DNA of 64,000 bases from contig JAOSJL010000001.1 of assembly GCA_027494115.1 (NCBI GenBank), positions 2,725,937-2,789,936 of the forward strand, given 5' to 3'. This DNA comes from Acidimicrobiia bacterium (GTDB lineage: Bacteria > Actinomycetota > Acidimicrobiia > IMCC26256 > JAOSJL01). Numbering within the stretch: position 1 is the first letter of the stretch; the number at the start of each line of letters is the position of its first letter. Shown piece by piece: positions 46,019 to 55,732 of this stretch. Made by a program: the position numbers and the translations under genes. The notes under the pieces were generated by a model that was not told the origin of the DNA, did not search any database, and saw only the letters and a list, made by a program, of their open reading frames with translations.

Positions 46019-47150
46019 TCAGGGGAGGTTGCGACCGCAGGAGTACGGGACCGCGACCTCGAACGTACCGTCGCCGGCAACCTCGACGAGGGCGCCGCAC
46101 GGGACGGGGACGTCTCGGTTGCGGGGCCAGGTGGCGGGACCGGCGGTGCCTTCGGCACGCCACTCGAAGTCGTCGTCGGCGGTCTGGAGGAAGCGTTCCA
46201 CCGTGAGGTCCGAGCCCGTGGCGTCGAGCGCCACAAGAAAGGCGTCGGCCGACCAGTAGCCCGCGGCGACCTCACCCGACAGGGGCGTCTCGGGCATGCC
46301 CTCTGTCTCCTCGTACTCGCGCACGTCGTCGATGAGGCGCTGCACGATCGGGTTCTCGTCGGCGGATTCGAAGGGCGCGAAGTCGGTGAGCACGGTGACG
46401 CCGTCGAGGCCGGCCTCTGAAGCCGCCGCCGCGAACGCAGGGGTGTATCCGGTCCGGAACGTCTGGGCGCCTTCGTAGCCGGCGTCACGCAACCCGGTGG
46501 CTGCTTCGAGCGTTCCCTCAGACCCGGACAGGTACACGACGAGGTCGGGATCGGCGTCGACCACGAAATCGAGGCCCGCCGACTCGGAATCGCCCACCGA
46601 CTCGTCGAACGTGACGACGGTGAATCCTGCAGCTTCGAACGAGGCGGCCACCTGGTCGTAGAAAGGGTCGCCGTCGGGGGTGGCTTCGGGAACGACGAAG
46701 GCTGTACCGGCAGTACCAGCCGCTAGCGACACGAGCGTCCCCCAGATGTTGCTGGGCTGCGCCTGGCAACCGTTCACCGCGAATGCCTCGCCCACGCCGC
46801 AGAAGCTGAGGTCGTCGTGCGGGGCGCCGAACACGGGAACCGAGCCATCACGGGCATCCCCGGCCGGGAGCAGCGCGAACGACGTCGGTTCGCCGGTGTC
46901 CTCCTGCCCCTTCTCGAACAGGATCCGGCGGCCGTTGACTCCTCCGTCGGCGTTGGCTCGCTCGAACCGGGCTGCGGCACCGATGATGCCGTCAGGAGTC
47001 GCAGAACCGGGCGCGACGACAGTGACCGAATCGTCCGTCACGCCCGTGGTCGTGCGTGTGTCCGGTTCCGCGGGACTGTCGTCGCCGCCGGTGCAGCCGA
47101 CCGCGAGGAGTACCGGAGGTGACGGCAGCCACAGAGAGTCGTCGAAACAC
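46019..47150 (-). CDS. Branched-chain amino-acid-type ABC substrate-binding lipoprotein, frameshifted in the signal peptide
   Basis: GTG 47148-47150 gives FRRLSVAAVTS, and removal of one base at the GG near 47113-47114 (plus CC) continues as VLLAVGCTGGDDSPAEP with lipobox LAVGC, giving 376 aa. The mature protein is a periplasmic-binding fold of the Leu/Ile/Val type (VTDDSVTVVAPGSATPDG, ANADGGVNGRRILFEKGQED, GYWSADAFLVALDATGSDLT). Its C-terminus (TVERFLQTADDDFEWRAEG, PVPC) closely echoes the protein at 50089-51355. It lies ten bases after the LivHMF fusion and probably feeds it. The ligand is unknown. Confidence 0.82.
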
Positions 47151-47160
47151 GGTGCGGACC

Positions 47161-50036
47161 CTACGCGTCTCCCACGCCGAGATACGCAGCGGCGAGGCGC
47201 TCGGCGTCGGCCTGCTCCCGAGGTCCGACCCACGTGACCCGGCCGAGCTCCATGAATCCCACGACGTCGGCGACCTCGAGCGCCTCGCGAGCCTTCTCCT
47301 CGACGAGCAGCACCGCGCACCCGCGGTCGCGCAGCTCGCCGACGGCCGTCATGATCTCCTCGGTCGCCAAGGGGGCGAGGCCGAGCGTGGGTTCGTCGGC
47401 CACGAGGACGTCGGGCGGACGGACCAGCGCCGGAGCCAGGGCGAGCATCTGCTGTTCGCCACCCGACAGGAGCCCCGCGACCTGTGTGCGACGGTCCGCG
47501 AGCAGCGGGAACCGCTCGTAGGCGCTGTCGCGCTCAGAGCGCTCCCGGAGTCGCACGGTGAGGTTCTCGTCGACGGTGAGATCCGGAAAGATCCCGCGGG
47601 CTTCGGGAGCCAGGTAGAACCCCTCGCGTGCCCGTCGGAACGTGGGGACATCGGTGACGTCGAGTCCGCCACGCTGCACACGACCACCGCGGCTCGGGAC
47701 GAGGCCGGCGCCGACAGCGCAGAGCGTCGACTTGCCGGCGCCGTTCGCCCCCAGGAGCGCCAGCACGCTTCCGGCGTGGACCTCCAGGTCCACGCCGTGG
47801 AGAACCTCGGCGTCGCCGTAGCCGGCACGGACCTGTCGGAAAGCAAGGGCGGGGAAGCGCGAGCGCCCGCGTCCTCGGACGGCCCTGCGGCGTCCGACGG
47901 TCCGGTGGCCGGCTGTGTCGTCAGCGGTGTCGTCAGCGGTGTCGTCAGCGGTGTCGTCAGCGGTGTCGTCGCCTCCGCCGTGGCCGGTGCCGTGCCCGGC
48001 GTCGTGGCCACCCGGGGCCGACGCCCGGCCGAGCGTCCGCCGACGAGTGCCAGGAGACCGTCGGGGTTGCGCGCGAGCGCGATTGCCCCGAACCCGAAGA
48101 GGATGGCGGGGAGCGCCGCCGAGTCGAGTGCGGTTCCGGACGTCGGCGGGTATCCATGACCACGGAGCTCCCGACCACGTGGCGACCCCATGGAGAAAGG
48201 GGAGCGTCGTGGCGAAGACCAGGCCCGCGATCGCGGCCCCGCCCACTCGCCGCACCCCGAACGTGACCGTGACCGTCAACCAGACGAGACCGAGGAGCGC
48301 AGGCGCGCGCACGTTGGTCATCGGGCTGTTCACGACGGCGAAGAACGCTCCACCGAGACCGGCGATCGCCGCGGACACCACGAACGGCAGCAGCCGCGCG
48401 CGCACCGGTGAGATTCCTGCGGTGCGTGCCGCGACCTCCGACGACCTCACGGCGAGAATCGCCCTTCCCGTCGACGAGTTCTCGAGGTTGCGGATCAGCA
48501 GAGCTCCGAGGAGCACGAGGGCCAGGAGCACCATCGCCATCGTGCGCGGCTGCCCGAGATCGAAGGGGCCGAGCTGGGGGGCGGGGACCGACCAACCCTG
48601 GGAGCTGTTACGGACCGCGTCGAGCTGGAACACGAGCTGGTCGCCGATGAAGGCCAGCGCGAGCGTGGCGAGAGCGAGTGCCAGCCCCCGAAGCGGAGCG
48701 ACGGCAGGGCCACGAAGAGGCCCACCAGAGACGCGACCACTGCGGCGACGAGCGCGGCCACGAGGAAGTTGAAGCGCCCGTTGTTCATGAGCAACGGCGT
48801 GGAGGACGGCCACTGGTGGTTGACGAGCCAGCCAGCGGTGAAACCACCTGCCGTCACGAAGGTCGCCTGCGCCAGACTGACCGAACCGCCGAGACCCGTG
48901 ACGACCACAAAAGAGAGGAAGATGAGCGAGAGAACCAGGCCCTGCGCGACGAGCCCGGCCCAGAAGTCGTCGGCGATCCACTGGACGTAGACGATCAGAC
49001 CGACCGTCGCCAGCACCCAGGGGAGCCGACGGCGCCACGCGGGTAGACCGTCGCGGTGGTCCGGCGGTGGGCGGTCCTCGGCTACGACCGCGCCGGCGCG
49101 ACCCACACCTCGACCGATGAACACGAAGAGGGCGAGCAGCAGGAGGATGAACGGCACGGCCGTCCGGAATCCCGTGACGTCCTTGAGCACCGGCGGCGCG
49201 TAGCCCTGGACCAGATTCTGGATGACCCCCACGGCGAGTCCGCCCACGAAAGCCAGGGGCAGAGACCGCAGACCGGCGAACACGACAGCAGCGAACGAGG
49301 CGAACGTCAGCAGGAGGAAGGTCAGCGACGTGATCTCGAAGATCGGCGCCAGCACGACACCGGCCAGCCCGGCCAGCGTCGTGCTGAGCATCCACGAGAT
49401 GGACGACGTGCGCGCGACGTCGACACCGCGAAGCTCCGCCAGATCCCGACGGTCGACCATCGCTCGCGTTTCGAGCCCCAGGCGGGTGTGGCGCAGAACG
49501 AACCACAGAGACGCCGCGCTGAGAGCGGCCGCGGCGAGCGCTATGAGTTGGTTGCTGTCGATCGTCACACCCTCGAACAGGGTCCACGTCTCCGTCGGGA
49601 CGGGCCCGAGCCCGGGAGGACGGATCACGAGCGCCGTACTCGGAAGCGTCCACCCCAGGATCTCGTTCAGCTTCTCGACCGACCACAGGCACAGCGCCGG
49701 GAGGGCGATGACGAGACCGACGGTTCCGACGATGCGGGCGAACTCCGGCGCGGTGGCCAGTCGGCGGAAGAGCACGCGGTCCAGTACCCAGCCGAGGAGC
49801 GGCGCGAACACCACGATCGCGAGCAGTGCCGCCGGCAGCGTGGGCATCCCGAGACCGCCGTCGACGGAGGGTTGGTGCAGCTGGAAGAAGAAGAACGCCG
49901 TGGCGAACGCGATCGCGCCGTGGGCGAAGTCGAAGATGCCCGAGGTCCGGTACGTGAGGACCAGGCCGGAGGCGAGGATGGCGTAGATCGCGCCCGAGAC
50001 GACGCCGCTGACGACGAGGCTCCAGAACTCACTCAC
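47161..50036 (-). CDS. Fused ABC importer: LivH-like permease + LivM-like permease + LivF-like ATPase (three indels)
   Basis: GTG 50034-50036 opens a LivH-type permease (AIYAILASGLVLTYRTSGIF, DFAHGAIAFATAF), followed near residue 330 by a LivM-type permease (GLVLSLIFLSFVVVTGLGGS). Three indels interrupt it: a C5 run at 48685-48689 that needs one more base, an extra base at 48148-48150, and a missing base near 47851-47872. Correcting all gives 958 aa with no stop. After LivM ends (AIALARNPDGLLALVGG) a TTPL-repeat linker leads to an ATPase with LLGANGAGKST (Walker A), LSGGEQQMLALAPAL and VLVADEPTLGLAP (Walker B). The ATPase is LivF-like. A separate LivG-like ATPase is at 51408-52178. Confidence 0.8.
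47915..47970. repeat. 12-base tandem repeat GTGTCGTCAGCG in the permease-ATPase linker
   Basis: Four perfect copies (47915-47962) and part of a fifth encode the TTPL repeats of the linker in the LivHMF fusion. The unit is a multiple of three. Confidence 0.92.
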
Positions 50037-50088
50037 GGGTGCACCGGATCATCGGATGCGTCGCCGGCACAATCGTTCGGCGATGGCG

Positions 50089-51355
50089 TCACTCCACGTC
50101 GATGACCTCGCCGCACGTGAGGTCCACGTTGGGCACGTAGGCTCCGCTGCTGACGAGCGGCAGTGCAGCACAGGGCACCGGCTGATCGTGGTTCGTGGGC
50201 CAGCTCGACGGCCCGATCACTCCCTCCGCCTCCCAGCCGAAGTCGTCGTTGGCCGTCTGGAGGAAGGTCTCCACGGTGAGGTCTTCGCCCGTCGCCTCGA
50301 GGATGGACAAGAACATGTCGACGGCCCAGTAGCCCGCGGCCAGACCGAGGCCCAGCGACTCGCCGGGGCTCACCGCCTCCACGTCGTCGAGCATCTGCTG
50401 GAGCGCCTCGGGCTTCGGCTCCACCTCGTAGGGCTGGATCTGCACGAGCGTCGCCGTGGCGTCCAGGTCGGAGGCCGCCTGTTCGCTGCCCAGGAGCAGC
50501 GGGCTGTAGAGCGGCGTGATGATCAGACCCTCGAAGCCGGCGGCCTTGAGCGCGCCTGCCAAACCGGCGGCGTCGAGATTGCTCAACTGCACGAGGATGA
50601 CGTCGGGTTCACCGCCGTCGTCACTCGTCATGAGGTCGTTCACGAAGGGCGTGAAGTCCGACGTGGTGGCCGGTGGCGCGGGGATCGTCGCCTCCGCGAA
50701 CGGCACCGTGAACCCGACATCCTCGAGCGACGCCGTGAGAAGCCGCAGGCCGCCCTTGCCCGAGTCGGAGTCGTCGCCGATGATCGACACGGTCTTGTCG
50801 GAGTCGCCGTCGAAGTTCTCCTTCAGAACCGTTCCGAGTGCGTTGCTCCCCTTCTGGAGGTTCGGATCGGTCACACATCCCGTGAAACCGAAGCCGATCT
50901 CGTTGCCACAGAACGCGGGGTCGATACCCCATCCGAAGAACGGAACATTCTCGTCGAGGAGGAAGTCGACGGAGCCCGAGGCGGCGGCCGTGACCATCGG
51001 GGTTATCGCGAAGACCTCCTCCCTGGGTGACGAGGCGCCGGGCTTCATCGAGGTTCGCGCCGGCGTCGTTGTTGTCGTGGGTGACGCTGACAAGCTCGAT
51101 CATCCGCCCGTTCACACCGCCCTCGTCGTTGGCCCGCTTGACCCGCGCCTCCGCGCCGACATCCGCGCCCGAGAAGTTCACGTTGAAGAAGATCCCGCCG
51201 ATCTTCACGGTGTCGTCGGTCACGCCGCGTGTCGTGCGTGTCGACGGTTCCTCCGTGTCGGTGCTGTCGCTCGAACTGTCGTCGGTCGTGCTCTCACAAC
51301 CTGCAGCGATGAGTGCCACCACCGCTATCGCCGCCAGCCCCGTGCGCCATCTCAT
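50089..51355 (-). CDS. Branched-chain amino-acid-type ABC substrate-binding lipoprotein, frameshifted
   Basis: The start (ATG 51353-51355, GTG one codon earlier) gives a lipoprotein signal (RWRTGLAAIAVVALIAAGCE) with lipobox IAAGC. TTRGVTDDTVKIGGIFFNVN and ANDEGGVNGRMIELVSVTHD are typical of the Peripla_BP_6 fold. After ARRLVTQ the frame moves by one base; removing one G (plus CCC at 51021-51023) continues as EEVFAITPMVTAAASGSVDF, for 421 aa in total. Its spacing of 52 bases to both the LivG gene before it and the LivHMF fusion after it suggests one operon. Ligand unknown. Confidence 0.83.
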
Positions 51356-51407
51356 CACGACATACCCCCGGTTGCCTCGACTGCCGTCTTCGTCGGGAAT
51401 CTAGCCG

Positions 51408-52178
51408 CTATTCGGCGCCGAGGTAGGCGCGACGCACCGCATCGTGTGACCGGATCTCCGCCGGGGTCCCGGCAGCGAGCACGGCACCGCGGTCCAGGAC
51501 GACGATTCGGTCGCAACGACGCATGACGAAGCCCACGTCGTGCTCCACGAGCAGCACGGCGGTTCCCTGATCTCTCAGGGTCCCGACGAGATCACCGAGC
51601 CGCTCGGTCTCCCGCTCCTCGAGCCCGGACGTCGGCTCATCGAGCAGGAGCAGACAGGGCGGTTCGACGATCGCGCGTGCCAGTTCGACCAGACGCGCCT
51701 GACCGATCGGAAGCTCGCCCGCCTTCGCGTTGCGGACATCGTCGAGACCACACTCCGTCAGAACTTCGTCGACCCGTTCGCGGCGGTTGCGCTCGTGGCG
51801 ACGCCGAGCCGGGAGGCGCACGAGATCGGCAGCCAGACCGCCACCCCCGCCGCGCCACTCCAACGCGGCGAGCACGTTGTCCTCGACGCTCAGCCACCCG
51901 TAGACCTGGGCGCGCTGATAGGTGCGGTGCAGGCCCACCCTCGAACGCTTCACGGACGACGTGGTGGTGATGTCCCGGTCCCCGAGCGCCACGGCGCCGC
52001 GATCCGGCCGACGGACACCTGAAATGACGTCGAACAGCGTCGTCTTGCCGGCTCCGTTGGGTCCGATGAGACCGCACAGCTCACCGGCCTCCACATGGAG
52101 ATGCACCCCGTCGAGCGCGACGACACCACCGAAGTTCACGCTCACGTCGCGCAGGGCGAGGGTCGGTGCCGCCGTCAT
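51408..52178 (-). CDS. livG: LivG-like ABC transporter ATP-binding protein
   Basis: The 256-aa product (APTLALRDVSVNFGGVVALD) has Walker A LIGPNGAGKTTLFDVIS, a divergent signature ELPIGQARLVELARAI instead of LSGGQ, Walker B LLLLDEPTSGLEE, and the H-loop LVEHDVGFVMRRCD. Length is normal for LivG. It energises uptake with the LivF-like domain of the 47161-50036 fusion. ATG 52176-52178 overlaps the stop of the isochorismatase-fold gene as ATGA. The frame extends upstream, but that sequence overlaps the neighbouring gene and has no family likeness. Confidence 0.88.
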   Translation of the reverse strand: MTAAPTLALRDVSVNFGGVVALDGVHLHVEAGELCGLIGPNGAGKTTLFDVISGVRRPDRGAVALGDRDITTTSSVKRSRVGLHRTYQRAQVYGWLSVEDNVLAALEWRGGGGGLAADLVRLPARRRHERNRRERVDEVLTECGLDDVRNAKAGELPIGQARLVELARAIVEPPCLLLLDEPTSGLEERETERLGDLVGTLRDQGTAVLLVEHDVGFVMRRCDRIVVLDRGAVLAAGTPAEIRSHDAVRRAYLGAE

Positions 52179-52801
52179 CCTGCCTCCCAAATCCCCACGA
52201 CCTCGTCGGTCGTGGTGAGCGTGGCCAGGAGGCTGAGTGTGTTGTCGAGCATGGCATCCGCATACTCGCGCGGAACGCCGGCGACCGCGTCGCGGGGCAC
52301 GACGACCTGGAATCCACGATTGACACCGTCGAGCACGAGGTTGGTCAGTCCGATGTTGACCGACACGCCGACACCGACGATCGTCGTGACGCCCAGGTTG
52401 CGCAGGATCGGATCGAGCTGCGTACCCGTCATCGGGCCGACGCCGTGGCAACGGGCCAGCACGAGATCCCTGTCGTCGACACCGATCTCCGCAGGGGGCT
52501 GCACGGCGTCGCTTCCCGGCGTGAGAGCGACAGGTGCCTTGGCGATCCCGGCGAACAGCCGGGCGTTGTGGTTGGCGCCCCGACCGTCGACCCGGGTCTC
52601 GGCGGTGCAGTGGATGACGGGTACACCCACATTCCGCGCGACGGCGGCGAGCCGCGCACAGTTCTCGACAACTCCCACCGCCGTGGCCTCTTCCGCGAGG
52701 GCGGGCAACACAGAGGGCTCGCCCACCACGCCCCGCTGCACCTCCTGGAGCACGAGCGCACTGTGCGTTGGTTCGACGAGCTCTGCGAGGTCAACGGGCA
52801 C
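52175..52801 (-). CDS. Isochorismatase-fold protein lacking the catalytic cysteine
   Basis: The 208-aa product starts at GTG 52799-52801 with GGAGCAGAGC upstream. The fold is shown by HSALVLQEVQRGVVGEP, VPVIHCTAETRVDGRGANHN and NLGVTTIVGVGVSVNIGLTN, then GFQVVVPRDAVAGVPREYAD. Where active members have an Asp (as in IDVQ) this has Glu (QEVQ), and where they have the nucleophile Cys (TNxC) this has SVNIG. It therefore probably does not hydrolyse by the usual mechanism. It overlaps the LivG gene and follows the acyl-CoA ligase, suggesting a role in binding or processing the imported compound. Confidence 0.82.
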   Translation of the reverse strand: MPVDLAELVEPTHSALVLQEVQRGVVGEPSVLPALAEEATAVGVVENCARLAAVARNVGVPVIHCTAETRVDGRGANHNARLFAGIAKAPVALTPGSDAVQPPAEIGVDDRDLVLARCHGVGPMTGTQLDPILRNLGVTTIVGVGVSVNIGLTNLVLDGVNRGFQVVVPRDAVAGVPREYADAMLDNTLSLLATLTTTDEVVGIWEAG

Positions 52802-52820
52802 GCTCTGCTCCGGGCACTGG

Positions 52821-54503
52821 TCACTCCTCGACGAAGGTCGCGGGTCCGCCGTCGAGTAGCTGCTGCTTGAGCACCTTGCCCGTGGCGTTGCGAGGCAGAG
52901 GATCGGTGCGGAACTCCACCGTCGCCGGGACCTTGTAGTAGGCGAGCGACTCCCCCACCCAGGTCTGGAGAGTCTCGGCATCGAGTGCCGCGCCCTCAGA
53001 GACCACGACAACAGCGTGCACGGCCTGGCCCAGGTCTTCGTCGGGTACGCCGACAACCGCAGCCTCCGCCACCGACGGGTGCTCCTCCAAACGCTGTTCT
53101 ATCTCCACGGGGTACACGTTCTCACCTCCGCGCAGGATGAGGTCGCGCTTGCGGCTGGCGAGGTAGAGGCGACCGTCGACCATGCGGCCGATGTCGCCCG
53201 TGCGCAGCCACCGGCCGGGACCGATGGCCTCGGCCGTCTCCTCCGGACGTTGCCAGTAGCCGATCATCACCGAGGGACCGCGGAGGTGGATCTCGCCGTC
53301 GACGCCGTCGGGAACGACGTCACCGGTCACAGGGTCACGGATCTCGATCTGCACCGTCGGCATGGGGCGCCCGACCGATTCGGGGTGAGCGGTGAGCTCT
53401 TCGCCGGTGTTCAGTGTGGCGAGCGCCGAGCACTCCGTGAGCCCGTACCCGACACCCATCGTGGAGCGGAGGCCCGGGATCAGTTCCTTGGTGCGTGCCT
53501 GGAGCGCGGGTGGGAACGCCGACCCACCTCCACCGCCTCCGCGCAGCGTCGACAGGTCGTAGCGCGGAGCCTCCGGATGCTCCACGACCCGGCGCAGCAT
53601 CGTGGGCGTGAACGCCCACCCGGTCACACGCTCACTTTCGATCAGCCTCATCACAGTCTCGGGATCGAACCGCCCCACCGTCCACACCGACTTGATGCCA
53701 CCGGCCAGGAAGACGATCGCCGCGTTGTGCAGGCCCGACACGTGGAACAGGGGGCTGGTGACGAGCTGACAGTTGGGGGGTGAGTCGGGCCCGGGCGGAT
53801 TCAGTGCGAGTATGCGCAACCCGTGGAAGAAGTTCATGCCGAGGAGTGCGATCACGTTGCGGTGGGTGTTGACCGCTCCCTTGGGTCGTCCGGTCGTGCC
53901 GCTCGTGTAGAGGATGAGTGCGGGATCGTCCTCGTCGATCGCCGTGTCGGGAAGCCCGGCGGCCGGGTCGTAGCCCGACAGCTCGGTGAAATCGTCTTCG
54001 ATGACGACGGTCGGAACGCCGGGGTCGTCGCCCCCGAGCCGATCGAGTCGCTTGCGATCCGCCACGAGAACCGTGGGGTCGGCGTCCTCCAGGCCGTAGC
54101 GGATCTCGGGGCCGGTCCACCAGCCGTTGAGCCCGACGGCAACAGCACCGAGGCTCACTGTGGCCCAGAACGTGATGATCCACTCGGGCGAGTTGGCTCC
54201 GAGGATCGCGACACGGTCTCCCGGCCCGATGCCGAAGCGCTGCGCCAGTGCCGCAGCCGTCGAGGCCACGAGCTGGTGATGCTCGGCGAAGGTGAAGCGC
54301 CGCGTCGCGCTCCCGTCGCTGAACACGAGGTACTCCGCATCACCGAAGCCCGCCGATGCCTCGACCAACTCGCGCAGCGAGCCGGCGCGGGTCGCGAACA
54401 CGTCCATCTTCTCGCCGAGAACGTCCTCGGTCCGCGTCTCGAACGGTGCTCCCGGCGCCTGGAGGTCGGCCTCGATCCGGGCGAGTTCTTCGGGAACGTC
54501 CAA
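52821..54503 (-). CDS. AMP-dependent acyl-CoA synthetase (FadD type)
   Basis: The 560-aa product has YTSGTTGRPKGAVNTHRN (P-loop), VTSPLFHVSGLH, GYGLTECSALATLN, WLRTGDIGRM, ASRKRDLILRGGENVYPVEI and the Lys tail LPRNATGKVLKQQLL. The start appears to be TTG 54501-54503 (DVPEELARIEADLQAPGAPF), two bases after the stop of the membrane-protein gene, since the N-terminal region is part of the family. It makes an acyl-CoA thioester. Its place between two ABC importer sets suggests it activates an imported carboxylic acid. Confidence 0.88.
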   Translation of the reverse strand: MDVPEELARIEADLQAPGAPFETRTEDVLGEKMDVFATRAGSLRELVEASAGFGDAEYLVFSDGSATRRFTFAEHHQLVASTAAALAQRFGIGPGDRVAILGANSPEWIITFWATVSLGAVAVGLNGWWTGPEIRYGLEDADPTVLVADRKRLDRLGGDDPGVPTVVIEDDFTELSGYDPAAGLPDTAIDEDDPALILYTSGTTGRPKGAVNTHRNVIALLGMNFFHGLRILALNPPGPDSPPNCQLVTSPLFHVSGLHNAAIVFLAGGIKSVWTVGRFDPETVMRLIESERVTGWAFTPTMLRRVVEHPEAPRYDLSTLRGGGGGGSAFPPALQARTKELIPGLRSTMGVGYGLTECSALATLNTGEELTAHPESVGRPMPTVQIEIRDPVTGDVVPDGVDGEIHLRGPSVMIGYWQRPEETAEAIGPGRWLRTGDIGRMVDGRLYLASRKRDLILRGGENVYPVEIEQRLEEHPSVAEAAVVGVPDEDLGQAVHAVVVVSEGAALDAETLQTWVGESLAYYKVPATVEFRTDPLPRNATGKVLKQQLLDGGPATFVEE

Positions 54504-54505
54504 GG

Positions 54506-54937
54506 TCAGGCGGTCGGAGGACGACCGTCGCGCTCGAGCGCCTCGATGATCCGATCCGTCTGGGCGCGCTGCTCGTAGACGAGGCGCACCAGCCAGTAGC
54601 GGAAGAAACGCCCGGTGGCGTAGCGGAGGTAGATCGCGGCACCCACGGCGGTGATTCCGATTCCCAGCAACCCTCCACTGATCAAGTAGGAGATCTGCTC
54701 GTTCAGCACGGCCGTGCCCGACGCACCCCAGTATCCGAGGGCGATGGCTCCGAGGCCGACCGCGATTCCGATGATCCCGATCACCAGCATGCGCGACTCG
54801 ACGGCCGCGGAGCCGCCGGTCACGCGCAACTCACCGATCTCGCGTTCGAACTCCTCGGTCCGCGAGTTCGCGGGCGGTGGAGTGTCCGAGTCGGGCTGGT
54901 CGGCCCCTGTGTTCTGCGTCTGCGTCACCGTCGTCAA
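54506..54937 (-). CDS. Small membrane protein with two helices
   Basis: The 143-aa product starts at TTG 54935-54937 with AGGAAGG just upstream. A Thr/Pro-rich head and a charged segment (TEEFEREIGELRVTGG) precede two membrane helices (MLVIGIIGIAVGLGAIALGY and YLISGGLLGIGITAVGAAIY), then a basic amphipathic tail (RFFRYWLVRLVYEQRAQTDR). It is 12 bases after LivF and 2 bases before the ligase, so co-transcribed with the importer. I do not recognise a family; it could be an accessory membrane factor. Confidence 0.7.
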   Translation of the reverse strand: MTTVTQTQNTGADQPDSDTPPPANSRTEEFEREIGELRVTGGSAAVESRMLVIGIIGIAVGLGAIALGYWGASGTAVLNEQISYLISGGLLGIGITAVGAAIYLRYATGRFFRYWLVRLVYEQRAQTDRIIEALERDGRPPTA

Positions 54938-54949
54938 CCTACCTTCCTG

Positions 54950-55732
54950 TCACACCTCGGCGCCGAGGTAGGCGCGAGAGAGATCGTCTTCCAGATCCTG
55001 TGGCCTGCCGACCTTGACCATCCGACCGGAGAGCATCAGGCCCACCGCGTCGGCCACACCCATCACCGTCTGGGCGAACTGCTCGACGATGAGGATCGAC
55101 ACGCCCAGCGCGGCGATCTTGGCAACCTGCTCGTAGAGCTCCTCGACGATCTGCGGAGCGAGACCCATCGACAGCTCGTCGAGGAGAAGAACAGCTGGAT
55201 CGGTCGTCAGCGCACGCGCCATGGCGAGCATCTGTTGTTCGCCACCGCTCATCGTTCCCGCCAGCTGCCTGCGACGCTCACCGAGACGCGGGAATCGTTC
55301 ATAGGTCGTCGCCTCGACGTCGCGCATCGAGGCTCCGGCGTAGGTCGCCATGCGGAGGTTGTCGCGCACCGTGAGGTTGGGGAACACGCCGCGGCCTTCG
55401 GGAATCGTGCACACTCCGACGCGTGCGAGCGCGGAGGGGGACACCCAGTTCATCAGTCGTCCTGCGATGAGGAGCGATCCCGCCGATGGCGGAAGCTGGC
55501 CGCTCGCGACCTTCAACGTCGTCGACTTGCCCGCTCCATTGGGGCCCAGCAGCACCACGACCCGACCGGCGGGCACCACGAGGTCGATGCCGTGAAGAAC
55601 CTGGATCTTTCCGTACGCGGCCTTCACCGCGCGGAGTTCGAGCGCGGGTCGTGGGACCTCCCCGAAGACGGATTCCCAGTCGCTGCGCACGGCGCCGACG
55701 ATGCTCTCCTCAGCCTCGCTGTGCTCAGTCAC
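54950..55732 (-). CDS. livF: LivF-like ABC transporter ATP-binding protein
   Basis: The 260-aa product has AAYGKIQVLHGIDLVVPAGR, Walker A LLGPNGAGKSTTLKVASG, signature MSGGEQQMLAMARAL, Walker B AVLLLDELSMGLAP (with Leu rather than Pro after DE) and an H-loop region LIVEQFAQTVMGVAD with Gln in place of the usual His, as is common in LivF. A 30-residue acidic head precedes the domain. GTG 55730-55732 overlaps the LivG stop by eight bases, so the two ATPases are translationally coupled. Confidence 0.9.
   Translation of the reverse strand: MTEHSEAEESIVGAVRSDWESVFGEVPRPALELRAVKAAYGKIQVLHGIDLVVPAGRVVVLLGPNGAGKSTTLKVASGQLPPSAGSLLIAGRLMNWVSPSALARVGVCTIPEGRGVFPNLTVRDNLRMATYAGASMRDVEATTYERFPRLGERRRQLAGTMSGGEQQMLAMARALTTDPAVLLLDELSMGLAPQIVEELYEQVAKIAALGVSILIVEQFAQTVMGVADAVGLMLSGRMVKVGRPQDLEDDLSRAYLGAEV

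Noticed and set aside
47915-47970. Possible CRISPR-like or regulatory repeat array
   Set aside because: Units are 12 bases, directly adjacent, with no spacers, and lie inside a coding linker.
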